Part shown: positions 34,126 through 43,018 of the stretch, piece after piece
Numbering within the stretch: the stretch's first letter is position 1
Layout of the letters: every line of letters begins with the position of its first letter
Source of the DNA: Aurantiacibacter odishensis
GTDB lineage: Bacteria > Pseudomonadota > Alphaproteobacteria > Sphingomonadales > Sphingomonadaceae
Length of the DNA stretch: 64,000 nt
Reading direction: 5' to 3'
NCBI RefSeq assembly: GCF_003605195.1
Contig: NZ_QYOS01000018.1
Span: 1 to 64,000, forward strand
Position numbers and translations under genes: made by a program
Notes under the pieces: model-generated
Database searches by the model: none
Told to the model about the DNA's origin: nothing
Seen by the model: only the letters and a program-made list of their open reading frames with translations

Positions 34126-35607
34126 TCATGCCCCTGGCCCGCAATCGATGCAGCGCATCGGCGGGTTGGGGGCAAAGCCCAAGGCGTGGTGGGCTGTTCT
34201 GAAAGCCGTTCGCACGCCTTCCTCGAGCACCGGATGATAGAACGGCATCTGCAGGATCTGCTCGACCGTCATTCCGGTCTGAATGGTCCAGGCCAGCAGG
34301 TGGGCAATGTGTTCGGCCGATGGCCCGACCATTTCGGCACCAAGGAACAATCCGGTCTTGTGTTCTGCGTAGACCCTCAGCAAACCCTTGTTGTTGCCCA
34401 TCACGCGTGCTCTTCCCTGATCTTCGAAGGAAACTTCGCCGGTGACGAACGCACGCTCGGATCGAGCCATCAGGGCTGCGTAGCTCAATCCGACGATTGC
34501 TATCTGGGGGTCTGAAAAAACGATCCCGATCGGCGCTCGGCGAGCGCGACGATAGGAATGCGGGAAGCGCGCGGCGTTCTCTCCGGCGAGCCGCCCCTCG
34601 TCCGCCGCCTCGTGCAACAATGGCAGGTCCGGGGCGGCATCTCCGGCAATGAAGATGTGGCTTTGGCCAGCGCGGCCCGACAGCGGATCATATTCGGGCA
34701 CGCCTGTCACACTTCGGCGCAAGGTGGTGTTCTCCAACCCGATCCTGTCGAGATTAGGGGCCCGCCCGGTGGCTGCGATGAGGTAATCGAAGCGCTCTTG
34801 CTGCTCCGGCTCGTCACCCCAGCGCACGATCACGCCCTCACCTTCGCGTGTGATCCGGGTTTTCGCATGCCAGATGGCCGAGAACTCGGCGGAGAAAGCA
34901 TTGGCCGCATATTCGCGGACAAGCGGATCGGTGAGCGGGCCTACGTTATCGTTCCTGGCGAACAGACGCACGCGAACGCCTAGCCTGTGCAATGCCTGGC
35001 CCAGTTCCAGCCCGATCACACCAGCCCCGAATACGGCGACGGAGCCGGGCAGGTCTGTCCAGTTGAACACATCGTCGTTGACGATCAGGCGCTCTCCTGC
35101 GCTGAACAGTTCCTGGGGGATCGAGGGCCGCGAACCCGTTGCGATCACGATGCTTCGCGCAGTGATTTTCCGCCCGCTGCTGAGGCGAAGGGTATGATCA
35201 TCTTCGAAACGGGCATACTCCCTGATCACTTCGCCTTTCTCGAAGCCGAGGACAGCCTGCTCGACAAATCCGACAAAGCGGTCCCGCTCGCTCCGCACGC
35301 GAGACATGACGGCCTTGCCGTCGATCGACGGTTCGCCGTAACGAACGCCGAACTGAGGTGCCTTGCTTCCGGCATGGGCTGCTTCGGCGGCAGCGATCAG
35401 CAGCTTGGAGGGCATGCAGCCCACCCGCGCGCATGTAGTGCCTAGCGGGCCGCCATCAATCAGCGCGATGCTATCCGTATATTGCGAAGCCTCGCGATAG
35501 GCGGACATGCCGGCCGTACCCGCTCCGATGATCGCGACATCGAAATCGAATACCGCTTCTGCAGGGGTTGGCGATGAGCCGTTTGTGCGTGCAATCTGTG
35601 TGGTCAC
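34126..35607 (-). CDS. Dihydrolipoamide dehydrogenase-like flavoprotein disulfide reductase
   Basis: This protein of about 493 residues belongs to the class I pyridine nucleotide-disulfide oxidoreductases. The FAD motif GAGTAG (28-33) and the redox pair Cys59/Cys64 (TTCARVGCMPSK) are present, as are the NAD motif (VFGAGVIGLELGQAL) and HPVLEEG near the C-terminus. No lipoyl domain or pyruvate dehydrogenase genes are near, so it is not simply the E3 of a complex; it more resembles soluble E3 paralogues linked to AhpD-type peroxidases. The AhpD-like gene lies directly upstream. The start GTG at 35607 has AGGA nine bases before it; an upstream ATG is possible. Confidence 0.85.
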   Translation of the reverse strand: MTTQIARTNGSSPTPAEAVFDFDVAIIGAGTAGMSAYREASQYTDSIALIDGGPLGTTCARVGCMPSKLLIAAAEAAHAGSKAPQFGVRYGEPSIDGKAVMSRVRSERDRFVGFVEQAVLGFEKGEVIREYARFEDDHTLRLSSGRKITARSIVIATGSRPSIPQELFSAGERLIVNDDVFNWTDLPGSVAVFGAGVIGLELGQALHRLGVRVRLFARNDNVGPLTDPLVREYAANAFSAEFSAIWHAKTRITREGEGVIVRWGDEPEQQERFDYLIAATGRAPNLDRIGLENTTLRRSVTGVPEYDPLSGRAGQSHIFIAGDAAPDLPLLHEAADEGRLAGENAARFPHSYRRARRAPIGIVFSDPQIAIVGLSYAALMARSERAFVTGEVSFEDQGRARVMGNNKGLLRVYAEHKTGLFLGAEMVGPSAEHIAHLLAWTIQTGMTVEQILQMPFYHPVLEEGVRTAFRTAHHALGFAPNPPMRCIDCGPGA

Positions 35608-35640
35608 TGGCGTGGTCCTGTGAGTAATCGTTGGGGCGGC

Positions 35641-35672
35641 GGGACTGCCGGAGCGAAGACTCCGGCAGTCCC
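35641..35672 (-). terminator. Hairpin between AhpD-like and flavoprotein genes
   Basis: A perfect 13-bp stem (GGGACTGCCGGAG with its complement) closes a 6-base loop and has no T run. It lies between two genes of the same direction and may stabilise or partly end the transcript. Confidence 0.55.
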
Positions 35673-35721
35673 CGGCCATCGGTCCGGGTCCGAAATCGGC
35701 ATCCGCGGGCGCTCGCGTGGG

Positions 35722-36288
35722 TCAGGCCACTTCAGCGAGATCGGCAGTCCAGGCGTTGGCAGCGAAAGCGGGATCCAGTTCGGTCTCGGCGACATGGTTC
35801 GTGTAGTTCGACAGGACCTTGAGCGCGGTTCCGAGAATGACCTCGAGCATGTTCTGCCGGGTGTAACCCGCGCCAAGAAACGCTTCGATGTCCGCAGGCT
35901 GAGGCCAACCGCGCGTTTCATTGATGACAGCGGCGAACGTGCGAAGCGCTTCAAGCTTCGTATCGGCAATCGGCGTGTTTGTGCGCAAGGCGTCGATCAC
36001 GTCTGCGGGGACACCCGCTCCCTGGGAAATCGAGGTGTGAGCAGCCATGCAATAATGGCAGCCGTTGAGCCTGTTGTTGGTCATCAGGATGATCTGGCGC
36101 TCTGTTTCAGAGAGGTCCGTTTTCTCGAAGATGCCCGCGAGGATCATGTAACCCTCGAGGATTGCGGGTGCTTCCGCCATGGTGCCCAGCAGATTTGGCA
36201 CGAAGCCATAGGCGCCTTTCGCGGCATTCAGGAACGGCTGCGAACCTTCCGGGGCGGTTGCGAGATTGTGAACGGTAAAGGATGTCAT
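35722..36288 (-). CDS. Carboxymuconolactone decarboxylase family, AhpD-like peroxidase
   Basis: This 188-residue protein of the AhpD/CMD family carries the redox motif CHYCMAAH (CxxC followed by His), typical of alkylhydroperoxidases that draw electrons from lipoamide and its dehydrogenase. It starts with MTSFTVHNLATAPEGSQP, and the ATG at 36288 follows AAGG. The E3-like gene immediately downstream is the natural electron donor, so the two may form a peroxidase pair. That pairing is inference from family knowledge. Confidence 0.88.
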   Translation of the reverse strand: MTSFTVHNLATAPEGSQPFLNAAKGAYGFVPNLLGTMAEAPAILEGYMILAGIFEKTDLSETERQIILMTNNRLNGCHYCMAAHTSISQGAGVPADVIDALRTNTPIADTKLEALRTFAAVINETRGWPQPADIEAFLGAGYTRQNMLEVILGTALKVLSNYTNHVAETELDPAFAANAWTADLAEVA

Positions 36289-36346
36289 GAGGGGCCTTCC
36301 TTGATCTTGTGCGAGGGGATGGAGGAGCCGCAATCGGGCTCGGGAA

Positions 36347-36382
36347 CCGGGCGGCAGGCGAGGATGGGAACCAGCCGCCCGG
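36347..36382 (-). terminator. Hairpin between YHS and AhpD-like genes
   Basis: CCGGGCGGC (36347-36355) pairs with GCCGCCCGG (36374-36382) in the gap between two minus-strand genes. There is no T run. Confidence 0.45.
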
Positions 36383-36389
36383 AACTGGA

Positions 36390-36875
36390 TCAGAGGTCTT
36401 CGACCCTTGCGTGGATGATGGTCGGCCACTTTTCGTCAGCCGTCCGCAGGGTGTTTTCCTTGTCGGCCAGATAGCGCTCGAAGATCGTGGCGTTGACGAA
36501 CAGGTAGAGCTTGCCGTCGACGATATCGGCATAGCGCGGATCGCCATCCAGCTTCTTTCCCAGTGCCACCGCATAGGCGCAGTAGCCGCCATACTGCGGC
36601 ATGTAGCGTTCCGGATCTGCGCTGAAGCGCTCGGCCGTCATCTCGGATGCGAAGTAGTAGGCAACGCCGTCATGGACCACGGCATGTTCGGCGGCGCCAG
36701 GGGCCACGGCGTTCATCGTGCTCAGCACCACGGTATCGACGCCGTGGACGCCAAGGCCGGCGCCATCGAGCGTGTAGCCGCTGGTGACATTGTATTCGTC
36801 GGCGGCCAGTGCCGGATTGAAGAAACCACAGGCGACACTGGATACCAAGGCGACGGAAAAGACAATTCCACGCAT
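36390..36875 (-). CDS. Exported YHS-domain protein
   Basis: This 161-residue protein has a signal peptide (1-24, cut after PALA) and a YHS-type domain: HDGVAYYFASEMTAERFSAD then PERYMPQYGGYCAYAVALGK, the segment that in related proteins can bind metal. It should act in the periplasm. Proteins of this type are often annotated as twin-domain YHS proteins of metal or redox handling. It lies between hairpins in the gap regions of the minus-strand redox cluster. Confidence 0.85.
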   Translation of the reverse strand: MRGIVFSVALVSSVACGFFNPALAADEYNVTSGYTLDGAGLGVHGVDTVVLSTMNAVAPGAAEHAVVHDGVAYYFASEMTAERFSADPERYMPQYGGYCAYAVALGKKLDGDPRYADIVDGKLYLFVNATIFERYLADKENTLRTADEKWPTIIHARVEDL

Positions 36876-36915
36876 TTTCGTTCTCCTAAAGAATGGCCCG
36901 ACCTTGAGAGTGGGG

Positions 36916-37007
36916 GACGGCGGCAGGCATTGCGCGGTGCGGGGGACTGGTTGCGCGCCTGCCGCCGTCGGCTCGACCGGAGTGGGATCGGGGTGCTTCG
37001 GTCGAGC
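36916..37007 (-). terminator. Two tandem hairpins after the isochorismatase-like gene
   Basis: GACGGCGGCAGGC (36916-36928) pairs with 36957-36969 over 13 bp, and GCTCGACCG (36971-36979) pairs with CGGTCGAGC (36999-37007). Both lie between the isochorismatase-like stop and the YHS start. They may end most transcripts or protect the upstream message. Confidence 0.5.
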
Positions 37008-37022
37008 GGGGGCGGGATTGGC

Positions 37023-37844
37023 CTACCGCGCTGCGTAAGCCTGGCGGATCGCGGCCACGGTGTTCCGGGTGTTATCGATTGCGCTGGCGATCATGCGGTA
37101 ATTGACAAGTGATGCGGCATAACCGTCGTAATGCTCGGTAATCGCACCGGCCGTGGCATCCGTGACAACCATCACCTCGAAGCCCGCCTCGATCAGCGAT
37201 CGCATGTGCGATTCCGTACAGAGGTTCGACGACATGCCTCCGAGGATGACCTTGGAGATGCCTGCCTTGCGAAGCTGTAGCGCGAGGTCGTTACTGTCTG
37301 GCCCATAGATCTTGTGCGGACTTGTCACGACTGTGCGTCCGTTGTTGATATGGGGCTTGTACTGTTCCAGCCAGTCGGCTCCCGAGCCTTCGAACCCTTC
37401 AAGGGTCAGGGCATGGGGACGATCGAACATGCCGAGGGCATGCATCAGCGTTTCCAGCGCCCCTTCGAACTGCCAGCGATGGTCATGCTCGTAGTAATAG
37501 TGGGGAGATACGAAAACCGGCATGCCGGTTTCGTCCGCCACTTCGAAGAGCGCGCCGAGGTTCTCGACGGTGCGGTTTGCTGTGATGCTCTGGCCCACCA
37601 CGCCCCAGGTCACGCCTTCGGGCGAGAGGAAATCGTTCTGGGGATCGGTGATGACGATTGCCGTTGTGGCCGGATCGATCTCGAAGCCGGGCATCGGCAG
37701 TCCGTCATTGACGGGCGGCTGGTGAGCCGTTGCAGCACGGGATTGTTCCTGCGCCGACAGACTCGCGGTCGTCGTGCCGATTGTTGCGATCGAAGCCACC
37801 AACGCAATGGTCAGCTTCCGCGAAGTTGATGGGAGACGGTTCAT
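37023..37844 (-). CDS. Exported isochorismatase-family cysteine hydrolase
   Basis: This 273-residue hydrolase of the isochorismatase fold has an N-terminal signal sequence (1-31) followed by the catalytic Asp (VITDPQNDFLSPEG), a Lys region and the nucleophile Cys (ILGGMSSNLCTESH). All three members of the triad are recognisable. Export is uncommon in this mostly cytoplasmic family. The substrate is unknown; nicotinamide, carbamates and amides are family options. It is divergent from the AraC gene, with about 190 bp between them that should hold both promoters. Confidence 0.87.
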   Translation of the reverse strand: MNRLPSTSRKLTIALVASIATIGTTTASLSAQEQSRAATAHQPPVNDGLPMPGFEIDPATTAIVITDPQNDFLSPEGVTWGVVGQSITANRTVENLGALFEVADETGMPVFVSPHYYYEHDHRWQFEGALETLMHALGMFDRPHALTLEGFEGSGADWLEQYKPHINNGRTVVTSPHKIYGPDSNDLALQLRKAGISKVILGGMSSNLCTESHMRSLIEAGFEVMVVTDATAGAITEHYDGYAASLVNYRMIASAIDNTRNTVAAIRQAYAAR

Positions 37845-38038
37845 GTTTTTTCCTCAGCAAGCGTTTCAACCTGCCAACTCGTCTTGGGTGAGGTGTCCGG
37901 ACCAGCTGATAGAACAGTGTGGCTCGTCGGAAGTCGCCGTTGAGTTGACGCTTGCTGGAATACGACTCCGGTCCTCGCGAATATTGATCGCACCTGCCAA
38001 AAATTTGACCTGAGGTGCCAAAGTTCGCGAAAGCGGCT

Positions 38039-39094
38039 ATGCGAGTTATCGGTTCGACAACGGGAAGGCAGGCAGGGGGCCAATTGGTAGAGGTTTCTGC
38101 GCTTTTCGCTCGCAAGGCGATTGCCCAGGCGAAGCCGGCCACGGTCGAGCGTGCGCTGGCGCATGCGGGCATAGCGCACGAAGCGCTCTCCGATCCTGCG
38201 AACCGGGTACAGGTTGAGCAGCACCACTTGCTGTTCGAAGCGCTGGCCAGCGATGAACGACCGAAAATCAGCTTCCACATGCGCACATCGGCATCGATGC
38301 GCTGCGAGGATTTCGGGCCATTGGGCCTGACGATCAAATCGGCTCCAACGCTGCGCCGCTCGTTCGAGCGGCTTGATCGCTATGCGAGGCTGTACAATCC
38401 CTATTCTGCCTTCGCATTGGCGGACGAGGGCTCCGAATGCTGGTGGATCAATCACCGGGCAGCCCCTGATAACGACGGGGGCAGGCTTTCGAACGAAGCT
38501 GCGCTCGGCACTTTTGTTTCCCTTTGGCGCGATGCGAATGGCGAGGAGTTCACGCCCAAACGGGTCCAGTTCACGCACCCGCCGGTGGGCGATGTGAAGC
38601 CGCTTGAGGGGCATTTTCGGTGTCCCGTGATTCATGGTGCCGACGTCGATGCGATCATCATGCACCAGCAGGATGTCGATCGGCCGAACCGCGTCGGCGA
38701 CCAGCATATCTGGAACTTCTTGCGTCAGCATCTGGAAGAGATCCTCCGCACGACTGAGCCCGACCGGATTGACCGGGAGGTGGTCATGCAGGTCGCGAAC
38801 ACCCTCAGCGATGGTGTTCCCAAGCTCGAGGATGTGGCATGCCATCTCGGGATTGGCAGCCGCACGCTGCAGCGCCGCCTGGCAGAGCTCGGGCAAAACT
38901 ACCAGTCGCTGGTCGACGAGGCTCGGCGGGAAGTGGCGCTCAAGCTGGTCAGCCAGGGGCGCCATTCGCTTGTCCAGGTCGCCTTCCTGACCGGATTCTC
39001 CGAGCAAAGCTCCTTTACCCGCGCTTTCAAACGTTGGTCGGGGACGACCCCGAGAACTTATCGTGGCCAAACCGGAAGCGCTATTCACAGCTAG
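38039..39094 (+). CDS. AraC-family regulator
   Basis: This regulator of about 351 residues has an arabinose-binding-type N-terminal domain (SALFARKAIAQAKPATVERA) and a C-terminal double helix-turn-helix (KLEDVACHLGIGSRTLQRRL and LVQVAFLTGFSEQSSFTRAF). It is divergent from the exported hydrolase and likely controls that redox cluster. An in-frame GTG at 38015 could add 8 residues; neither start has a strong ribosome site. Its end overlaps a convergent small gene by 14 bp. Confidence 0.9.
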   Translation: MRVIGSTTGRQAGGQLVEVSALFARKAIAQAKPATVERALAHAGIAHEALSDPANRVQVEQHHLLFEALASDERPKISFHMRTSASMRCEDFGPLGLTIKSAPTLRRSFERLDRYARLYNPYSAFALADEGSECWWINHRAAPDNDGGRLSNEAALGTFVSLWRDANGEEFTPKRVQFTHPPVGDVKPLEGHFRCPVIHGADVDAIIMHQQDVDRPNRVGDQHIWNFLRQHLEEILRTTEPDRIDREVVMQVANTLSDGVPKLEDVACHLGIGSRTLQRRLAELGQNYQSLVDEARREVALKLVSQGRHSLVQVAFLTGFSEQSSFTRAFKRWSGTTPRTYRGQTGSAIHS

Positions 39095-39338
39095 CGTCCT
39101 TCCTCCCGGCGCGCGGAGCTTGCCGGTTCGATGAAGCGGGCCGGCTCGCGGCGAAGAGTGGCCAGACAGACCAGCCGAATGTTGCAAGAAAGAACAGTGC
39201 TTGCGCGCTGATCGCAAACGATCCGTCGAGCAGCGAGAAGGCCCCGCCACCCCACAAAAGGATCGGCAACCAGGTCAACCAATAGCGCTTCGCCCAGGAG
39301 GTATCCTCCCTGAGCAAGCAATCGAAACAAAGGCGCAT
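39081..39338 (-). CDS. Small two-span membrane protein
   Basis: This 85-residue protein has two hydrophobic stretches (YWLTWLPILLWGGGAFSLLD and LFFLATFGWSVWPLFAA) joined by a short loop, and a basic tail. No family is recognised. Its 3' end overlaps the convergent AraC gene by 14 bp. A second frame over the same DNA (39091-39330) lacks the clean hydrophobic pattern and was not accepted. Confidence 0.5.
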   Translation of the reverse strand: MRLCFDCLLREDTSWAKRYWLTWLPILLWGGGAFSLLDGSFAISAQALFFLATFGWSVWPLFAASRPASSNRQAPRAGRKDASCE

Positions 39339-39384
39339 GAGGCTAATTCCTTGGCATAAGCAAATGCGCGCGGTCGCCCGCGGC

Positions 39385-39849
39385 CTAGAGGCCGAGCTCG
39401 CTCAGGCCCGGATGATCGTCAGGACGCCGCCCGAGGGGCCAGCGGAAAAGCCGATCAGCTTCTGCAATGGGATGTTCGTTGATGCTTGCGTGGCGGTTCT
39501 GCATCAAGCCGTCGTCGGCAAATTCCCAGTTCTCGTTGCCGTAGGCGCGAAACCAGTTCCCGCTGTCGTCGCGATACTCGTACGCATAGCGGACCGCGAT
39601 GCGGTTGCCGCTGAAGGCCCAGAGTTCCTTGATCAGACGGTAATCGAGTTCCTTCGCCCATTTCCGCTCAAGAAATTGGCGCGCCTCGTCGCGGCCTTGG
39701 GGAAATTCAGCGCGATTTCGCCATCTGGTATCTTCCGTGTATGCGAGCGCCACCTTGGCAGGGTCGCGGCTGTTCCAGCCATCTTCGGCCAGCCGGACTT
39801 TTTCGCGGGCGGATGCTTCGTCGAATGGAGGCAGCGGAGGTCGTGACAT
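39385..39849 (-). CDS. NTF2-like protein, DUF1348 family
   Basis: This 154-residue protein of the SnoaL/NTF2-like fold matches DUF1348: [53 protein letters not shown] and [20 protein letters not shown]. Members are small cone-shaped proteins of unknown catalytic role, often encoded with oxidoreductases. It follows the unknown 81-residue gene by 3 bp, which in turn is coupled to a PNPOx-like gene, so all three form one operon. Confidence 0.88.
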   Translation of the reverse strand: MSRPPLPPFDEASAREKVRLAEDGWNSRDPAKVALAYTEDTRWRNRAEFPQGRDEARQFLERKWAKELDYRLIKELWAFSGNRIAVRYAYEYRDDSGNWFRAYGNENWEFADDGLMQNRHASINEHPIAEADRLFRWPLGRRPDDHPGLSELGL

Positions 39850-39852
39850 GAT

Positions 39853-40098
39853 TCAATCCTTCGTTTGACGGGTTGGGATAGGCGTTGGGATGCAATCCTC
39901 GCAGGAGGCTTCTGCAAACAGAGCCATTCCTGCCGTGTCCGATGGCACATCGGCGGACCGGCCATCGGCCGAAAGCTGGAACACGAAGAACAAAGCCACC
40001 GGGTAGAGGACCGCAGGCAGGCGATTGCTGCTGGCGGACGGGGCGTAATCGAGCGCCAGTTCTTCGGCCGCGGACATGGGGATCAGGCTGAAATTCAT
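39853..40098 (-). CDS. Hypothetical 81-residue protein
   Basis: This frame is coupled to the upstream PNPOx-like gene by an ATGA overlap. It has one hydrophobic segment (LPAVLYPVALFFVFQLS) and no recognised domain. Tight spacing on both sides supports translation; the sequence itself is not otherwise informative. Confidence 0.45.
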   Translation of the reverse strand: MNFSLIPMSAAEELALDYAPSASSNRLPAVLYPVALFFVFQLSADGRSADVPSDTAGMALFAEASCEDCIPTPIPTRQTKD

Positions 40099-41126
40099 AC
40101 CTCGCTGTCCACCGCTGCGCCGCTCTGCCCAAGACCTCCCTGGCGGGGCTGACGGGTAGCCTGCTCCCAGGACCCCGTCCTCAGCGATTTGGCCGAGAAA
40201 GCATTCTCACGCATTGTCCATCGCAATGCCGAAGCCCCCCGGCGCAACACCAAGCGATCTGGCCGGAAAGTCCAGAGTCTCTCGGCGCCTTCGAAGGCGG
40301 CAATTTCCGGCGAGTCCGTGATGACCGTGGCAATGCCGGCGAGTTGCAGGAGATCGCCCGTTTCGAAGTCGATAAACAGCAATCCGGCGCGCGGGTTCAC
40401 CACGAAATTACCAAGCGTGTTGAAGTGAAAATTCCCGGAGAAATCCGGAATGGTCAGCAGGCCGTTGTCGTCAATCCTGACGAAGCCAGGCTTGCCGCCC
40501 CTGTGCGAAACGTCGACTTCTCTCTCGTCAACGCGCTCCGCGTAGGATGCGACGAAGAACGTATCGGCAGCCGAGATGATCTCGCGGGCCTCGTCCGTCA
40601 GCCCGGTTGCCACCTCGGCAGGTTTCAACGCAGGCTGATCCCGGTCGCGAGCAAAATCGAAGTCGCGCAATTGGATATATTGCGGGCAATTGCCAAAGGC
40701 ATGACCGACCTCAACTGACAGAAGACCATCCGCCGGGCTCATGATCCTCCCGTTCATACGATTGCGCCGACGTGTGCCGAGATCGATCCCCAACAGGCCG
40801 ATTGCTCCGTGGGCATGGACCCCGGATGCCGCGGGATCGGCGGCGTCCAGCTTCGCATTGATCGTCAACGAAGTGGGCGAAGGCGAACTGACGAACCCAG
40901 GCTGGCCTGTGAAGATCGTTGGCCAGACATCACCTAGGTCATCGACGGTTGCCGCAACGATGAACGGCAATCGCGCAAAGAATTCGCGATGCTGATCCGG
41001 CATGAAATCGCGCACCACCTTTGCGCCGACGCGCTCGATCCGTTCAGCCATACCGACCGAACGCTGCAAGGCAATCTCGCCTTCGTGGAACAGCCTACGC
41101 GTGGGTTTGTCGATCAAGTTCGTCAT
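40095..41126 (-). CDS. Pyridoxamine 5'-phosphate oxidase-fold protein
   Basis: This 343-residue protein has a split-barrel flavin-binding fold in its C-terminal half (DTFFVASYAERVDEREVDVS, GNFHFNTLGNFVVNPRAGLL) and a related N-terminal barrel (FFARLPFIVAATVDDLGDVW). Such two-barrel proteins are FMN-linked oxidoreductases of mostly unknown substrate. The ATG at 41126 (MTNLIDKPTRRLFHEGE) is favoured; the frame extends further upstream without family features. It is the first gene of the group 41126-39385. Confidence 0.82.
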   Translation of the reverse strand: MTNLIDKPTRRLFHEGEIALQRSVGMAERIERVGAKVVRDFMPDQHREFFARLPFIVAATVDDLGDVWPTIFTGQPGFVSSPSPTSLTINAKLDAADPAASGVHAHGAIGLLGIDLGTRRRNRMNGRIMSPADGLLSVEVGHAFGNCPQYIQLRDFDFARDRDQPALKPAEVATGLTDEAREIISAADTFFVASYAERVDEREVDVSHRGGKPGFVRIDDNGLLTIPDFSGNFHFNTLGNFVVNPRAGLLFIDFETGDLLQLAGIATVITDSPEIAAFEGAERLWTFRPDRLVLRRGASALRWTMRENAFSAKSLRTGSWEQATRQPRQGGLGQSGAAVDSEV

Positions 41127-41205
41127 GATCAGAGGTCCGAATGCAAGAATTGCGAGGCAGCGATGCGGGAGAGGGGGGATACGAACCGCTGCCTCACGAG
41201 GGGCG

Positions 41206-41826
41206 TCAGGCTGCTGCCGCAAGCCCGACCGGGGTCGGTTGGAACGGTATGAAACCCGGCAGTGCTTCGATGCGTACAAGCCAGGCATTGACCTTGGGAT
41301 AGCCGGAAAGTTCGACATTTCCCTCCGGTGCGCGCGCGATGTAGCTGTAGAGGGCGACATCGGCGACGGATGGCTTCGGTCCTCCGGCGATCCAGTCGCG
41401 GCCTTCAAGTTCAGCGTCGATCACGGTGAGCACCGCGTGTGCGCGGGCTATCACTTCGTCCGGGTCGAGAGCTGCTCCGAAAACCGTGATCAGCCGCGCT
41501 GCCGCCGGTCCGAATGCGACCTGACCGGCTGCAACCGACAACCACCGCTGCACCGCTGCTGCCTCCGCTGGCGTCTCCGGCAGCCAGTCCGTTCGGTCGT
41601 ATTTCTTCGCCGCATAGACCAGGATCGCATTGGAATCGGCGACAACGGTATCGCCATCGACCAGTACCGGTACCTGACCGAACCGGTTAAGCTTCAAGTA
41701 GCCAGGCTGCTTGTGTTCGCCGGCAGCTAGGTCGAGATCAATCACTTCGACCTCAGCGTTGATAAGCGAAAGGAAAAGCCGCGCCCGATGGGCATGGCCG
41801 GAGAGTGGGAAGTGGTAGAGTTTCAC
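41206..41826 (-). CDS. Glutathione S-transferase
   Basis: This 206-residue enzyme has an N-terminal thioredoxin-like domain ([20 protein letters not shown], then [20 protein letters not shown] with the cis-Pro and Ser for glutathione) and an all-helical C-terminal domain. It conjugates or reduces electrophiles with glutathione. It is divergent from the LysR gene, and a dyad related to the putative LysR sites lies between them. A glutaredoxin gene 3.5 kb downstream shares that dyad. Confidence 0.92.
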   Translation of the reverse strand: MKLYHFPLSGHAHRARLFLSLINAEVEVIDLDLAAGEHKQPGYLKLNRFGQVPVLVDGDTVVADSNAILVYAAKKYDRTDWLPETPAEAAAVQRWLSVAAGQVAFGPAAARLITVFGAALDPDEVIARAHAVLTVIDAELEGRDWIAGGPKPSVADVALYSYIARAPEGNVELSGYPKVNAWLVRIEALPGFIPFQPTPVGLAAAA

Positions 41827-41923
41827 TGGGGTCGCTCCTGATTGAATGAACGCCGGCTCATCCGACTGCCTTCATCTGGAGCAATGCAGTTGCTGTAAGA
41901 ACCGGGATAATTCTGAATTCACT

Positions 41924-41940
41924 ATTTCGAAAAATGAAAT
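41924..41940. promoter_or_regulatory. Candidate LysR site A (ATTTC-N7-GAAAT)
   Basis: ATTTC-GAAAAAT-GAAAT lies between the divergent GST and LysR genes and has the T-N11-A layout of LysR boxes. It is a variant of the dyads at 42910 and 45215. A smaller palindrome AATTC-T-GAATT is adjacent at 41909-41919. Confidence 0.5.
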
Positions 41941-42006
41941 TATGATTCATTTTCTCGGCAACCTTGCAGATGGACTTCGTCGTCCAATTGCTGATGGAGA
42001 GAGAGT

Positions 42007-42903
42007 TTGGACCGGATTCATGCCATGCGCGTGCTTGTGCAGATCGCGGATACCGGGAGCTTTGCGGAGACTGCGCGCCAGCTCAACATGAGCCCTCCAG
42101 GAGTAAGTCGCGCTGTTGCAGGGCTGGAGGATCTGGTGGGCGCTCGCTTGCTCACGCGCACCACGCGGTCGGTCAAACTTACCGAGGTCGGCGCCCGATA
42201 TGTCGAAGACTGCAGACAGATTCTTGCAGCGGTCGAGGAAGCCGAGGCGGCTGCATCAGGTTCCTTCGCCAAGCCAACCGGCAATCTTACGATCACCGCA
42301 TCGGTGATGTTCGGACAGATCTACATATTGCCGATCGTTACCGAGTTCTTGGATACCTATCCCGAGGTAACGGGCCGCCTGGTGTTTCTGGATCGTGTCA
42401 CGAACCTGATCGACGAAGGCATGGATGTGGCCATCCGGATCGGTCATCTACCGGATTCCAGCTATAGCGCGATAAAGGTGGGATCGGTCCGACGCGTGAT
42501 TTGCGGAGCCCCGGATTACTTCACCCGTCAGGGTGTCCCCGCAAGGCCGACTGATCTGTCGTCGCACCGGATCATTGCGGCCACCAGCGCCTGGACATCG
42601 GTCGACTGGAAATTCGGGCGAGAGGAAAAGGAAAACGTGCGGGTTTCGCCTGGCCTGTTCTGCAACTCCAATCCTGCGGCCATCGAGGCGGCGCGATCGG
42701 GTTGGGGCCTCACAAGAGTTCTTTCCTATCAAGTTGGGCCTGATCTTGTCGCGGGCACGCTGCAAACCGTCCTGGAGGAGTACGAGGAGCAACCCTTGCC
42801 GGTGCATATCGTCCATCCGGAGGGCAGAAACGCATCCGCGAAGGTCCGGGCCTTCGTCGACTTCGCGGCTGAACGTTTGCGGGCGAACCGCTTCATCAAC
42901 TGA
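42007..42903 (+). CDS. LysR-family regulator
   Basis: This 298-residue regulator has an N-terminal winged helix (MRVLVQIADTGSFAETARQL, then MSPPGVSRAVAGLEDLVGAR) and a LysR substrate-binding domain. The start is TTG at 42007, behind GGAGAGAG; an ATG at codon 7 is inside the first helix. It is divergent from the GST gene. Three dyads near it suggest it controls the GST, the outer-membrane protein and the glutaredoxin; this is inference. Confidence 0.92.
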   Translation: MDRIHAMRVLVQIADTGSFAETARQLNMSPPGVSRAVAGLEDLVGARLLTRTTRSVKLTEVGARYVEDCRQILAAVEEAEAAASGSFAKPTGNLTITASVMFGQIYILPIVTEFLDTYPEVTGRLVFLDRVTNLIDEGMDVAIRIGHLPDSSYSAIKVGSVRRVICGAPDYFTRQGVPARPTDLSSHRIIAATSAWTSVDWKFGREEKENVRVSPGLFCNSNPAAIEAARSGWGLTRVLSYQVGPDLVAGTLQTVLEEYEEQPLPVHIVHPEGRNASAKVRAFVDFAAERLRANRFIN

Positions 42904-42909
42904 TGTGTA

Positions 42910-42926
42910 ATTCCGATTTGTGGAAT
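42910..42926. promoter_or_regulatory. Candidate LysR site B (ATTCC-N7-GGAAT)
   Basis: ATTCC-GATTTGT-GGAAT lies between the LysR stop and the outer-membrane protein start. The same dyad with the same spacing is found at 45215-45231. Confidence 0.55.
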
Positions 42927-43018
42927 AATCTCTTTCGAGAAAGCAAGATTATCACAAAATCCGGTTGAGCCTATCTCCCCGTCCGACCCCGCCTCTGGGG
43001 CAGGACATGGAGATAAAA

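Noticed and set aside
39091-39330. An alternative small frame over 39081-39338
   Set aside because: It lacks the paired hydrophobic segments of the accepted frame and has no better start.
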